Shown: in pieces, positions 19,934 through 29,336 of the stretch
Layout of the letters: each line of letters starts with the position of its first letter
Numbering within the stretch: the stretch's first letter is position 1
DNA from: an uncultured Pseudomonadota bacterium
GTDB taxonomy: Bacteria > Pseudomonadota > Gammaproteobacteria > Burkholderiales > SG8-39
DNA: 64,000 nucleotides
NCBI GenBank assembly: GCA_903829815.1
Contig: CAIKRR010000028.1
Location: forward strand, 1-64,000
Reading direction: 5' to 3'
The notes under the pieces: model-generated
What the model saw: the letters and a program-made list of their open reading frames with translations, nothing else
Databases searched by the model: none
Told to the model about the DNA's origin: nothing
Made by a program: the position numbers and the translations under genes

Positions 19934-21106
19934 ATGCCACTGCCCGCAAGCAACAAGATCGCACCGCGCGCCCTCCTCGCCACTTTGGTGGGCCTGGCGG
20001 CGATGTCGTTGAGCACCCCCGGACTTGCGCAGGTGAAGATTGGCTTCATCTTTGCCGCCACCGGTCCCAACGCCTCTCTGGGCGTCAATTATCAGCGCGC
20101 CATCAGCCTGCTTCCCAAGACCGTGGGGGGCGAGCCCGCCGAGTACATCTTCTTCGATGACCAGTCAGACGCCACCACGGCGGTGAAGGGCGCACGCAAG
20201 CTCACGCTCGAGGACAAGGTCGACATTCTGGTCGGGTCTTCCTCGACACCTTCCTGCCAGGGCATGGCCGAAGTGGCCCTCGAGACCCGCACACCGCAGT
20301 TGGCGATGGCCCCTATCGTGATTGCCAAGGACAAGTGGCCGTGGATTTTCTCGCTGCCGCAGCCCGTGCCGCTCATGATGGATGCCGTGGTCGAGCGCAT
20401 GAAAGCAGACGGGGTCCGGCGTGTCTCCTACATCGGCTTTGCCGATGCCTGGGGCGACGTGGTTCTCAGGAGTTTCCAGGCCGATGTCGACAAGCAGAAG
20501 GCCGGCATCGAGGTGGTCGCCAATGAACGCTTCGCACGTACCGATACCTCGGTGACCTCGCAGGTCCTCAAGATGGTTGCAGCACGACCCGACGCCGTGC
20601 TGATCGGCGCCTCCGGAACCCCGGGCGCACTGCCGCAACTGGGGCTGGCCGATCGGGGTTATCGCGGCAAGGTCTACCACACGCACGGGGCGATCAATTC
20701 AGAGTTCCTGCGCATCGGCGGCAAGGCGGTTGAAGGTGCCATGGCCCCGGCCGGTCCGGTGACCGTGGCCGAACAGTTGCCCGACAACAATCCCATCAAG
20801 AAGGTGGCATCGGACTTCAACCGCACCTGGGATGCCGCCTACGGACGCGAGTCGCGCAACGCGTTTTCGGGCTATACCTACGACGCCTGGGTGCTGACCA
20901 ATGCAGCCGCACCGGCCGCGCTGCGCAAGGCACGGCCGGGCACGCCCGAATTCCGCCTCGCCCTTCGCGACGCGATCGAGTCATCACGCAATGTCGTGGG
21001 GGTGCACGGCATCTACTCATTGTCGACCGATGACCACTCGGGCACCGACAGCCGGGCCCGCGTGATGGTGCGGGTCGAGGGTGGCGAATGGCGCTACATG
21101 CCCTGA
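19934..21106 (+). CDS. ABC transporter substrate-binding protein, LivK/HAAT type
   Basis: Periplasmic receptor for the divergent livH-livMG-livF importer. The 390-residue precursor has a signal peptide (LLATLVGLAAMSLSTPGLAQ, cleavage near residue 33), then KIGFIFAATGPNASLG, the usual start of a type I periplasmic binding fold, and VDILVGSSSTPSC in the ligand hinge region. I start at the ATG at 19934, which has GGAG nine bases upstream, not at the longer frame from 19877. Co-directional crotonase and feruloyl-CoA-synthase-like genes suggest an aromatic acid as ligand; amino acids remain possible. Confidence 0.9.
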   Translation: MPLPASNKIAPRALLATLVGLAAMSLSTPGLAQVKIGFIFAATGPNASLGVNYQRAISLLPKTVGGEPAEYIFFDDQSDATTAVKGARKLTLEDKVDILVGSSSTPSCQGMAEVALETRTPQLAMAPIVIAKDKWPWIFSLPQPVPLMMDAVVERMKADGVRRVSYIGFADAWGDVVLRSFQADVDKQKAGIEVVANERFARTDTSVTSQVLKMVAARPDAVLIGASGTPGALPQLGLADRGYRGKVYHTHGAINSEFLRIGGKAVEGAMAPAGPVTVAEQLPDNNPIKKVASDFNRTWDAAYGRESRNAFSGYTYDAWVLTNAAAPAALRKARPGTPEFRLALRDAIESSRNVVGVHGIYSLSTDDHSGTDSRARVMVRVEGGEWRYMP

Positions 21107-21183
21107 GATACCGAATCGGGCGGTGCCGGGCAACGTTTCCGGCACCCGCAATGCACTGACCAGCGCCACAGGGGCAGACATCG

Positions 21184-21981
21184 ATGAATACCGACAGGCC
21201 CGAGAGCACCGGGGGCACCGTGCGGGTCGAGATGGATGGCGATGTCGCCATCGTCACGCTCGATCGCAGGGCCAAGCGCAATGCCATCAACGAGCAGACC
21301 GTCAGTGCACTCGGTCAGGCGTTTGCCACACTGCCTGCCACTGCCCGTGCCGCGGTACTCACCGGGGCAGGTGAACACTTCTGTGCCGGACTCGATCTGT
21401 CGGAACTGGGCGAGACCAGTGCCGCCGAAGCCCTGTTTCACTCGCGCCTGTGGCACCGTGCCTTCGAGGACATCCAGTTCGGACGGGTGCCGGTCGTGGC
21501 GGTTCTGCATGGGGCAGTGGTGGGCGGTGGCCTCGAGCTGGCCGCAGCGACCCATATCCGGGTCGCCGAACAGTCGACCTTCTTTGGCCTGCCCGAGGGC
21601 CAGCGCGGCATCTTTCTGGGGGGTGGCGGTACCGCCCGACTGCCGCGCATCATCAGCGTTTCCCTCATCACCGACATGATGCTCACCGGGCGCACGCTCG
21701 ACGCCACCGAAGGCCTGCGGGTCGGTCTCGTGCAATATCTGATGCCCGATGGTCAGGGGCTTGCCAAGGGGCTGGAACTCGCGCACATCATCGCGCGCAA
21801 TGCCCCAATGACCAATTACGCCGTGACGCATGCCCTGCCGCGCATCGCCGACATGAGCATCGAGCAAGGGCTGCTGCTCGAAGCAATGACCTCATCAATC
21901 GTGCAGGATGCGCCCGAGGCGAAAGCGCGCATGCAGGCCTTTCTCGCTGGGCGTGCAGCCAAGGTGAGGCCACCCGAATGA
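21184..21981 (+). CDS. Crotonase / enoyl-CoA hydratase family protein
   Basis: Acts on CoA thioesters, probably hydrating or isomerising an enoyl-CoA. The 265-residue protein has GAGEHFCAGLDLSEL (oxyanion region), Glu118 in GGLELAAA and Glu138 in FGLPEGQRG. The two acids are 20 residues apart, the spacing of the catalytic pair in rat enoyl-CoA hydratase (Glu144 and Glu164), so a true hydratase activity is plausible. It lacks the GGGFSP-type sequence I know from hydroxycinnamoyl-CoA hydratase-lyase. AGGGG nine bases upstream supports the start; the stop overlaps the next gene's ATG (ATGA), so it works with the ligase. Confidence 0.88.
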   Translation: MNTDRPESTGGTVRVEMDGDVAIVTLDRRAKRNAINEQTVSALGQAFATLPATARAAVLTGAGEHFCAGLDLSELGETSAAEALFHSRLWHRAFEDIQFGRVPVVAVLHGAVVGGGLELAAATHIRVAEQSTFFGLPEGQRGIFLGGGGTARLPRIISVSLITDMMLTGRTLDATEGLRVGLVQYLMPDGQGLAKGLELAHIIARNAPMTNYAVTHALPRIADMSIEQGLLLEAMTSSIVQDAPEAKARMQAFLAGRAAKVRPPE

Positions 21982-23852
21982 GTGCCAGCGGCACCCCGGC
22001 AGTGGCGCGTGCCACACCGATCCGGGCGGTCAGCCTGGGTCCGCGTTGGACGCGGGTCGAGACGCGCTCCGATGGCAGCCTGATCATGACATCGGGCACG
22101 CCGCTCACCCGCTACCCGGACCGCTGCACCGACCGACTGGTGCATTGGGCACAGACTCGCAGCCGCACGCCCTTTCTCGCCCAGCGCGACGCGAGCGGGG
22201 CCTGGCGCACGCTGGACTACGCCACGGCGCTCCTTCAAGTGAGATCCATCGGACAGGCCCTGCTCGCGCGTGGCCTGGGGCCGCACCGACCGCTTGCCGT
22301 GCTCTCCGACAACAGCATCGAACATGCGCTGCTCGGACTCGCAGCCCAGCATGTCGGGGTGCCTTATGCACCGATTTCGGTGGCCTATTCGCTCGTGTCG
22401 ACCGACCACGCGAAGCTGCGCCACATCCTCGAGCTGCTCGAGCCGGGTCTGGTATTCGCCGCCGACGGTCAGACATTCGAGCGTGCGATTGCCGCAGCCG
22501 TTCCAGAGGGCGTCGAACTGGTAGTAACCGATCGCCCGCCGACGCAGCGTCGGGCAACCCGCTTCGAGACACTGCTTGACACACGCCCCGGTGACGAGGT
22601 CGACGCGGCCTTCGCGCAAGTGGGCCCCGATACGGTTGCAAAAGTGCTTTTCACCTCGGGTTCGACCGGTCTGCCCAAGGGGGTGACCACGACGCACAGG
22701 ATGCTTTGCAGCAATCAGGAAATGATTCTGGGCTGCCTGCCCTGCCTGGCAAGCACCCCGCCCGTACTGGTCGACTGGCTGCCGTGGAATCACGTGTTTG
22801 GCGGCAACCACAATGTGGGCATCGTGCTCCACAACGGTGGCACCCTCTACATCGATGAGGGAAAGCCCGTACCGGGATTGCTTGAACGCAGCATGGCCAA
22901 TCTGCGCGACATTGCGCCGACGGTCTACTACAACGTGCCGCGTGGCTTCGAGGCGCTGGTGGGCTATCTGGAACGCGAACCGGGGCTGCGACAGCACTTT
23001 TTCAGCCGACTGCAGTTCATGTTCTATGCCGGCGCGAGCCTCTCGCAACCGGTCTGGGACGCACTGGACCGCCTGGCCATGGACACGGTTGGCGAGCGCA
23101 TTCTCATGATCACCGGACTAGGCTCGACCGAGACCGCCCCTTTTGCCACCTGCGCGCACTGGGAGACACGCACCGCGGGGGTCATCGGCATACCGGCCCC
23201 GGGTGTGGAGGTCAAGCTCATCCCCAACGCCGACAAACTCGAGGCACGGTTTCGCGGGCCGATGGTCACCCCGGGCTACTGGCGCGCACCGTCACTGGAC
23301 ATCGATGCCTTCGATGACGAAGGCTTCTACCGGATGGGCGACGCGGTGCGATTCATCGACCCTGCCGACCCGGGACAAGGGCTCATCTTCGATGGTCGCA
23401 TTGCCGAGGACTTCAAGCTGGCAACCGGCACCTGGGTGAGCGTCGGTCCGCTACGCGCCCGCCTGATCGCCGAAGGCGCACCGCTGGTCCAGGACGCCGT
23501 GATCGCCGGTCACGATCGTGACGGCGTGAGCGCGATGATCTTCCCCAACCTGGCCGCCTGCCGCGCATTGGCTGACGACCTTCCAGGCGATGCGTCGACC
23601 CATCAACTGGTCACACACCCCCGAGTGCAGGCTCGCCTGGCCACGCTGCTCGAGCGAATGGACAGCCTGGCCACCGGCAGCGCCACCCGCATCAGCCGCG
23701 CGCTCGTTCTCGAAGAACCGCCATCGATCGACCGCAATGAAGTGACCGACAAGGGCTCGATCAACCAGCGTGCAGTGCTGCAGAACCGACAGGCCCTGGT
23801 CAATGCGCTGTATGCCGAACCGCCCGGTGCGGACATCGTGAGGCGCGCGTAA
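21978..23852 (+). CDS. fcs: Feruloyl-CoA synthase-like acyl-CoA ligase
   Basis: ATP-dependent ligase that forms a CoA thioester of a carboxylic acid, by similarity ferulate or a related hydroxycinnamate. The 624-residue protein matches the length of feruloyl-CoA synthases and has their N-terminal RYPDRCTDRLVHWAQ region, the AMP-binding loop TSGSTGLPKG (226-235), GLGSTETAP and YRMGDAVRFIDP. The C-terminal domain has the unusual ATRISRALVLEEPPSIDRNEV instead of the canonical lysine-containing ending, as is normal for this subgroup. The ATG is fixed by a four-base overlap with the crotonase stop. Substrate preference is inferred, and the usual partner aldehyde dehydrogenase (vdh) is not here. 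Confidence 0.85.
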   Translation: MSASGTPAVARATPIRAVSLGPRWTRVETRSDGSLIMTSGTPLTRYPDRCTDRLVHWAQTRSRTPFLAQRDASGAWRTLDYATALLQVRSIGQALLARGLGPHRPLAVLSDNSIEHALLGLAAQHVGVPYAPISVAYSLVSTDHAKLRHILELLEPGLVFAADGQTFERAIAAAVPEGVELVVTDRPPTQRRATRFETLLDTRPGDEVDAAFAQVGPDTVAKVLFTSGSTGLPKGVTTTHRMLCSNQEMILGCLPCLASTPPVLVDWLPWNHVFGGNHNVGIVLHNGGTLYIDEGKPVPGLLERSMANLRDIAPTVYYNVPRGFEALVGYLEREPGLRQHFFSRLQFMFYAGASLSQPVWDALDRLAMDTVGERILMITGLGSTETAPFATCAHWETRTAGVIGIPAPGVEVKLIPNADKLEARFRGPMVTPGYWRAPSLDIDAFDDEGFYRMGDAVRFIDPADPGQGLIFDGRIAEDFKLATGTWVSVGPLRARLIAEGAPLVQDAVIAGHDRDGVSAMIFPNLAACRALADDLPGDASTHQLVTHPRVQARLATLLERMDSLATGSATRISRALVLEEPPSIDRNEVTDKGSINQRAVLQNRQALVNALYAEPPGADIVRRA

Positions 23853-23878
23853 GCGTCAGGCCTGGCCCCGATTCAGGA

Positions 23879-24874
23879 TCAGTCGACCTTCAGCCCGAGT
23901 CGCTCGACCGTCCTGGCAAACACGGCCCCCTCATCGCGGATGCGCGCCGCAAACTCCTCCGGCGTCGAGCCGGCCGGCTCGGCGCCCACTGCGGCCAGCC
24001 GTTCGATCAATTCGGGCAACCGCAACAAGCGGTTCACATCCTGATTGATCTTGCGAATCACCTCGCTCGGCGTACCGGTGGGCGCAGCAATACCCACCCA
24101 GTTGGTGCCCACCACGCCGGCCACACCCGACTCGGCCAGCGTCGGCCAGGTCGGTGCGAGCGGTGCACGCCGGGCACTGGTAATCGCGATGGGACGCACC
24201 TTGCCCGACTTGACATGCGGCGCAGCCGAGGACACCGCGAGCATGCCCAGCGGCACCTCACCCGCGGCCACGGCAGCAGCAGCGGGCGCCCCGCCCTTGT
24301 ACGGCACATGCACCAGCTTGGCCCCGGTTGCAAAGGCAAACTGCTCGCCCAGCAGGTGGTTGATCGACCCGAGCGATGGCGATGAATAGGACAAGCCCTG
24401 CGGCTGCGTGCGTGCGTAGGCGATGAGTTCGGCGACACTCGCGAAGGGTGCACCTGCGCTGGCCGTAAGCAGCATCGGATTGTCGGTGGCGATCACGATC
24501 GGCACCAGATCGCGATCGACGCTGTAGGGCAACCGTGCATACAGGTAGGGGAAGATGGCGAAATCGGACACGGTGGCCACCAGCAACATGCTGCCATCGG
24601 GCGGGGCCTTGGCCACCGTGTCGGCAGCCACCGTACCGCCGCCACCGGTACGGTTCTCGACCGTCACCGTCTGGTGCCACTGCTCGGCCAGACGGACCCC
24701 AAGCAAACGCGCCGCGATGTCGGCCACGCCGCCAGGCGCATAGGGCACGATGAGACGCACCGGACGCTGCGGGTAATCCTGGGCACCCGCGCTGCTTGCG
24801 ATGACAAGGCAGATGGCAGCACACAGGCAGCCCACCATGCCGACAAAAGCCTGACACACCGACCGTCGCATCAT
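23879..24874 (-). CDS. Tripartite tricarboxylate transporter (Bug/TctC) substrate-binding protein
   Basis: Periplasmic receptor, 331 residues, with a signal peptide (AAICLVIASSAGAQ) followed by YPQRPVRLIVPYAPGGVADIAARL, the standard Bug start, and HVPYKGGAPAAAAV, the family's ligand-loop motif. The frame runs up to 24910, but the ATG at 24874 has GGGGAG eight bases upstream. No TctA or TctB membrane genes are near, as is usual for the many orphan Bug proteins of Burkholderiales. Last gene of the hmgA-fahA run; the ligand is unknown. Confidence 0.9.
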   Translation of the reverse strand: MMRRSVCQAFVGMVGCLCAAICLVIASSAGAQDYPQRPVRLIVPYAPGGVADIAARLLGVRLAEQWHQTVTVENRTGGGGTVAADTVAKAPPDGSMLLVATVSDFAIFPYLYARLPYSVDRDLVPIVIATDNPMLLTASAGAPFASVAELIAYARTQPQGLSYSSPSLGSINHLLGEQFAFATGAKLVHVPYKGGAPAAAAVAAGEVPLGMLAVSSAAPHVKSGKVRPIAITSARRAPLAPTWPTLAESGVAGVVGTNWVGIAAPTGTPSEVIRKINQDVNRLLRLPELIERLAAVGAEPAGSTPEEFAARIRDEGAVFARTVERLGLKVD

Positions 24875-24941
24875 CACGCCCACTCCCCCTGGCTTGCCTG
24901 TCTCCAGCAATCGGCGCGCAGTCGATCAGCGCAAGGCATGA

Positions 24942-25850
24942 TCAGACCAGATCGCGGGTCGCATCGTCGAAGAGCTCGTCCACGGTCAAGCGCCGTGCCA
25001 GCAGACCCTGCGTCCACGCGAACTCTATCGCAATCTCGAGGCTGCGACGATTCGCAGCCAGTCCAAGCGGCAACATGTCGGGACCTGCCGGCACCGGCAG
25101 GCCGGCCGCGGCCACGCGACGGCTCTCGCGCAACAGACGAAACACCTCGGCAGCCAAGTCAGGCCGCTCTCGTACGAGCGACTCACGCATCGTGATCATG
25201 TGATTGATCGGTACAGCACCCCACTCGCGCGTCCAGGCCAGCGCATCGGCGAGCGGATCGGCAATCAGCGGCTGAATGCGCGGATCGGCCGGCTTCTCGT
25301 TGCCGATGACCGCCACATCGATCTCGCCGGCAAGCAGCATCGCCATCAGGTCCTTGTCGGGCGCGGCGCGCTCGACCTGAGGCGGATCACGATACTCGGC
25401 CAGATGCCCATCCTCGAAACACACCCATCGCAGACTCGCCAGATCGACGCCGTACTGCGTGGCCAGAATGCCGCGAACCCAGGTAACCGTGGTCTGCGAC
25501 CAGGAACGGGCACCGATGCGGCGCCCGGCCAGATCGGCCGGCCGCAAGGCGCCTTGCTCGGTGTTGTACACCAGGCACCCATGCTGGAAACGTCCCGGTC
25601 CGACCACGGCGGGCAGGAGCACCAGCGGCTTGCCCAGTGCGCGCGCCTGCAGGAAGGTGATGATCGCCAGTTCGGCCACATCGTAGGCGCCTTCACGCAC
25701 GACGCTCTTGAAGGCGCGGTTGGGCACCTTGACATCGGCAAACGCGAGGTGGAGGCGATCGGAAGCAATCTCGCCACGCTTCAAGGGCAGCGTGAACGGA
25801 TAGTCGCCGAGCATCGCGCTCAGGGTTGCCACGGATGAAGATTCGGACAT
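24942..25850 (-). CDS. Pht5/NMT1-like periplasmic-binding-fold protein of unknown function
   Basis: A 302-residue protein without a signal peptide. It resembles the family that includes the phthalate-pathway protein called 4,5-dihydroxyphthalate decarboxylase and many solute-binding-type proteins: LGDYPFTLPLKRGEI at the start, YDVAELAIITFLQARA, LAGRRIGARSWSQTTVTWVRGIL and INHMITMRESL. The ATG at 25850 has AAGGAG nine bases upstream. It sits between fahA and a Bug receptor, downstream of hmgA. A decarboxylase is possible, but a cytosolic ligand-binding role is equally so; there is no phthalate gene nearby, so I do not transfer that name. Confidence 0.75.
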   Translation of the reverse strand: MSESSSVATLSAMLGDYPFTLPLKRGEIASDRLHLAFADVKVPNRAFKSVVREGAYDVAELAIITFLQARALGKPLVLLPAVVGPGRFQHGCLVYNTEQGALRPADLAGRRIGARSWSQTTVTWVRGILATQYGVDLASLRWVCFEDGHLAEYRDPPQVERAAPDKDLMAMLLAGEIDVAVIGNEKPADPRIQPLIADPLADALAWTREWGAVPINHMITMRESLVRERPDLAAEVFRLLRESRRVAAAGLPVPAGPDMLPLGLAANRRSLEIAIEFAWTQGLLARRLTVDELFDDATRDLV

Positions 25851-25975
25851 GCCTTGGAACTCCTTGATCGTTCAACGACGTCTTGCCCTGTCGTGTCCTG
25901 CGTGTACTGACCTTGCCTTGCTGCCGTTCGATCTGCGCCTGCGCCACAACGCGCTTCCAGCGTGCAGCCTGGGCA

Positions 25976-27286
25976 TCACGCCGCCGCCGCGACGATGGTG
26001 GCCGCACACTCCCCCAGACCGATGCGCACACACCCCTCACGCTCGCAATAGCCGCGAAAGATGATCGTGTCGCCGTCATCGACGAAGCGTCGGCTCTCGC
26101 CATCGGCGAGCACGACAGGGGTGCGCCCGCCCTCGGTCAGTTCGAGCAGGCAACCCGCCTCATCCAGTCGTGGCCCCGACTGAGTACCGGTACCGAGCAA
26201 ATCGCCAGCAACCAGATTGCATCCATTCGATGCGTGATGCGTGAGCATCTGCGCCACCGTCCAGTAGGAGTGGGCAAAGGTCGATCGCGACAGCCGCTCG
26301 GCAGGCAGCCCCTGGGCACGCATGCGCTCGGTCTGGATCCAGGCCTCGATCGTGATGTCGATCGCACCGCGGCTGCGATTGGCAGCCGACTCGAGATGGG
26401 CAAGCGGTGCCGGATGATCGGCAGGACGGTCCCAGGCGGCACGATAGGGCTCGAGTGCCTCCATCGTGACGACCCAGGGTGACACATGGGTCGCGAAGTT
26501 CTTCGCGAGGAAGGGGCCGAGCGGCTGATATTCCCAGGCCTGGATGTCGCGCGCCGACCAGTCGTTGAGAAGACTCACGCCAAACAGATGGCTCTCGGCT
26601 TCATCGACAGGCACGGTCTCGCCCGACTGTGTCGGCACCCCGACATGAAAGCCCAGTTCGAGTTCGTAATCGATGCGCTCCGAAAGTGCAAGGCGGGGTA
26701 CGGCGTCATTGGGCCCCTTCAACTGACCACGCGGCCGCTGCGCCAAACCACCCGAGACCCGGATCGACGACGACCGACCATGGTAGGCAACCGGTAACCA
26801 CTGATAGTTGGGCATCAGCGGATTGTCTGGGCGAAACAATCGACCCACCCGAGTGGCATGGTGGATCGATGCATAGAAATCGGTAAAGTCGCCCACCTGC
26901 GCCGGCAGCGCGAGTTCGACCAGGGATTGGGGAATCAGACAGGCCGAGAAGCGCGACTGCTGCGGGCTGCCTTCGCGCAGCCCACGGGAGAGGGCCAGAC
27001 GCAAGGCCGATTGGCGCGCAGGCCCTGCTGCCATCAACGCATTGAGCGTGGCGTTGCCGCACAGGCGCGCTGCCGCTGCAGCCTCACCATCGAGCGCTCC
27101 AGCCGCAAGCAGCGCCGGTACATCGAGCACCTGGTCGCCGATCGCAACGCCGACCCTGAACGCTTCGCTGCCACCACGCCGCCTGAAGCTGCCAAAAGGC
27201 AGATTCTGGATCGGGAAGTCACTACCGGCTGAGGCAGCCAGCCAGCACTGCAGGTTCGGATCGTGGGTTTCGTTCAAGCCAGCCAT
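25976..27286 (-). CDS. fahA: Fumarylacetoacetase
   Basis: Last enzyme of tyrosine/homogentisate degradation: hydrolyses fumarylacetoacetate to fumarate and acetoacetate. The 436-residue protein has the N-terminal SH3-like part (PIQNLPFGSF), the active-site segment FTDFYASIHHATRVGRLFRP containing the metal-ligand Asp and catalytic His, LPVAYHGRSSSI, YELELGFHVG with metal-binding glutamates, LLNDWSARDIQAWEY and GDLLGTGTQSG. GAGGAG five bases upstream gives a strong ribosome site. It follows hmgA by 78 bases. Maleylacetoacetate isomerase (maiA) is not seen in the window. Confidence 0.97.
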   Translation of the reverse strand: MAGLNETHDPNLQCWLAASAGSDFPIQNLPFGSFRRRGGSEAFRVGVAIGDQVLDVPALLAAGALDGEAAAAARLCGNATLNALMAAGPARQSALRLALSRGLREGSPQQSRFSACLIPQSLVELALPAQVGDFTDFYASIHHATRVGRLFRPDNPLMPNYQWLPVAYHGRSSSIRVSGGLAQRPRGQLKGPNDAVPRLALSERIDYELELGFHVGVPTQSGETVPVDEAESHLFGVSLLNDWSARDIQAWEYQPLGPFLAKNFATHVSPWVVTMEALEPYRAAWDRPADHPAPLAHLESAANRSRGAIDITIEAWIQTERMRAQGLPAERLSRSTFAHSYWTVAQMLTHHASNGCNLVAGDLLGTGTQSGPRLDEAGCLLELTEGGRTPVVLADGESRRFVDDGDTIIFRGYCEREGCVRIGLGECAATIVAAAA

Positions 27287-27364
27287 GAAAACTCCTCAGT
27301 GAGCCCGGTGCGAGCCGGGATTGATGCAAAGGGCATGCAGCCCTCTGCCGGCAGCGTGCGCCGG

Positions 27365-28702
27365 CTAGCGCGCGCCACCGGCGAAGTGACGCTGCAGACC
27401 GTTCCAGCAACCGGTGTAGTCCGGCTGCAGGTGGGGTGATTCGATCGCATGGCGCGTCGGCCGCACGATGTAGCGGGTTTCGAACATGAAGGCCATGGTG
27501 TTCTCGAGCTTGTGAGGCGCCAGGTTCGCCGCGCTCGCCCGCTCGAAGGTGTCGGCATCCGGGCCATGGGCCGACCAGGCATTGTGCAGACTACCCCCAC
27601 CGGGCACGAAACCCTCGGCCTTGGCGTCATAGGCGCCCATGATGAGCCCCATGTACTCGCTCATCGTGTTGCGGTGATACCAGGGCGGCCGGAAGGTATC
27701 CTCGGCCACCAGCCAGCGCGGCGGGAATATGACGAAATCGATGTTGGCGATACCGGCAGTCTCCGAGGGCGAGGTCAGTACCGTATAGATCGACGGATCA
27801 GGATGATCGAAACTGACCGAGCCGATCACCATGAAGTGGGCCAGGTCGTACTTGTAGGGCACATGATTGCCATGCCAGGCAACCACATCGAAAGGCGAAT
27901 GATCCAGATCAGTCGACCACAGATTGCCGGCAAACTTGGCCACCAGTTCCCAGCGCTCCTCGACATCCTGGAAAGCCGCCACCGGGGCCAGAAAATCACG
28001 CGCATTGGCCAGGCCGTTGGAGCCGATCGGCCCTAGTTCGGGCAGTCGCAACGAGGCCCCGTAGTTCTCGCAGACATAGCCCCGTGCGGTGCCATCGGGC
28101 AATTCGATACTGAAGCGGATGCCGCGCGGCAGCACGCAGATCTCGCGCGGGGCCACATCGAGCACGCCCAGTTCGGTAACGACTCGAAGCCGGCCGGCCT
28201 GCGGCACGATCAGCATCTCGCCATCGACGTTGTAGAAGGCACGCCGGGTCATCGAGCGGTTAGCCAGGTAGAGATGAATGCCGATACCCAGTTGTGCACC
28301 GGCATCGCCATTGCCACCGATGGTGACCAGCCCCTGGATGAAGTCGGTGGGCGACTCGGGCATCGGAAACGGATTCCAGCGCAACTGCGTGGGTGGTGGT
28401 GGCACCTCGTCAAACGGGCCGGTGCGCAGCAAGCCCCCTTCCAGAGGCTTGAACGGCGGATGCCCGGCCGAGGGGCGGATGCGGTAGGTCCAGGTGCGCC
28501 GGTTCTCGGCACGTGGCGCGGTAAACGCGGTGCCCGAGAGCAGTTCGGCATACAGCCCGAGCGGTGCACGCTGCGGGCTGTTGCGCCCCTGCGGCAGCGC
28601 GCCCGGCACCGCCTCGCTCGCAAAGAGATTGCCAAAGCCGACCTGGTAGTTCGCAGGGGTCGATGAAGCGGCCGACATCTCGACCTTGGAGGTGGACGTC
28701 AT
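27365..28702 (-). CDS. hmgA: Homogentisate 1,2-dioxygenase
   Basis: Opens the ring of homogentisate to maleylacetoacetate using Fe(II) and oxygen. The 445-residue protein has [13 protein letters not shown] near the start, [23 protein letters not shown], and the iron ligands His and Glu in [16 protein letters not shown] and His in [10 protein letters not shown]. The open frame runs on to 29149, but AAAGGAG lies just upstream of the ATG at 28702 and the family sequence starts there. First gene of the run hmgA, fahA, Pht5-like, Bug; divergent from iorA across a 178-base region that carries a palindrome. Confidence 0.97.
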   Translation of the reverse strand: MTSTSKVEMSAASSTPANYQVGFGNLFASEAVPGALPQGRNSPQRAPLGLYAELLSGTAFTAPRAENRRTWTYRIRPSAGHPPFKPLEGGLLRTGPFDEVPPPPTQLRWNPFPMPESPTDFIQGLVTIGGNGDAGAQLGIGIHLYLANRSMTRRAFYNVDGEMLIVPQAGRLRVVTELGVLDVAPREICVLPRGIRFSIELPDGTARGYVCENYGASLRLPELGPIGSNGLANARDFLAPVAAFQDVEERWELVAKFAGNLWSTDLDHSPFDVVAWHGNHVPYKYDLAHFMVIGSVSFDHPDPSIYTVLTSPSETAGIANIDFVIFPPRWLVAEDTFRPPWYHRNTMSEYMGLIMGAYDAKAEGFVPGGGSLHNAWSAHGPDADTFERASAANLAPHKLENTMAFMFETRYIVRPTRHAIESPHLQPDYTGCWNGLQRHFAGGAR

Positions 28703-28794
28703 ATACTCTCCTTTGCTTGAGCATGGATACCCGGTGGCATCGGCCGCCGAGTCCGCCATTCTCCCGCAAACAAGGCCGGGACAACACCGGCAAT

Positions 28795-28810
28795 GGTGGC
28801 ACCTGCCACC
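28795..28810. promoter_or_regulatory. 16-base palindrome in the hmgA/iorA divergent region
   Basis: GGTGGCA-CC-TGCCACC is an inverted repeat with seven-base arms and a two-base spacer, about 70 bases before the iorA start and 92 bases before the hmgA start. A shorter repeat, GCCGG/CCGGC, lies at 28775-28791. Such symmetry between divergent genes fits an operator for a dimeric regulator (hmgA operons are often under IclR- or MarR-type control); no regulator gene is adjacent. Confidence 0.4.
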
Positions 28811-28880
28811 TGACACCCCTGACAGACCGGTGCCGGCAGTTCGAGCCCCGGGCTGGCAGGCCTGCATGGAGATTCGGGCA

Positions 28881-29336
28881 ATGAACCTCGATGTGAATGG
28901 CCAGCAACGCTCGATCGACGCGGCGCCCCAGACGCCGCTGCTCAATGTCCTGCGCCACGACCTCGGCCTGAATGGCGCGAAGTATGGCTGCGGTGAGGGG
29001 CAGTGCGGTACCTGCACCGTGCTCGTCAATGGCGCGGCGATCCGCAGTTGCGTGACCCCGATCGGCAGCCTGGGCAATGCCAGGATCACGACACTGGAAG
29101 GTCTGGGCAACCTGGAGCGGCCCCATACGCTGCAGAAGGCCTTCATCACCGAGCAGGCCGCGCAATGCGGCTACTGCATCAGTGGCATGATCATGACCGC
29201 CAGTGCGCTTCTGGCCAAGACCCGCAATCCCGATGATGCCGCGATCCGCGCCGCGCTCGATGGCAATCTGTGCCGTTGCGGCACTCACAACCGTATCGTG
29301 CGCGCCGTGCAGCGTGCCGCAAAGGAGATGGCATGA
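28881..29336 (+). CDS. Molybdenum hydroxylase [2Fe-2S] subunit, IorA/isoquinoline 1-oxidoreductase alpha type
   Basis: Small iron-sulfur subunit of a two-subunit molybdenum hydroxylase. At 151 residues it has the ferredoxin-type site [11 protein letters not shown] and the second cluster site QCGYCISG with [11 protein letters not shown]; the CGTHNRI ending is typical of the IorA/NicA group rather than of CoxS. I start at 28881 because GGAG lies nine bases upstream; an in-frame ATG at 28866 is possible. ATGA overlap with the large-subunit gene. Electrons probably go to a cytochrome, since this group lacks a FAD subunit. Confidence 0.92.
   Translation: MNLDVNGQQRSIDAAPQTPLLNVLRHDLGLNGAKYGCGEGQCGTCTVLVNGAAIRSCVTPIGSLGNARITTLEGLGNLERPHTLQKAFITEQAAQCGYCISGMIMTASALLAKTRNPDDAAIRAALDGNLCRCGTHNRIVRAVQRAAKEMA

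Noticed and set aside
21184-21981. Hydroxycinnamoyl-CoA hydratase-lyase (ech/vanillin-forming) as product
   Set aside because: The oxyanion and active-site stretches do not match the lyase pattern, and both hydratase glutamates are present at the ordinary spacing; only a crotonase-family call is supported.
24942-25850. 4,5-dihydroxyphthalate decarboxylase
   Set aside because: The similarity is to a broad fold family; there are no other phthalate genes nearby and no catalytic residues I can point to.
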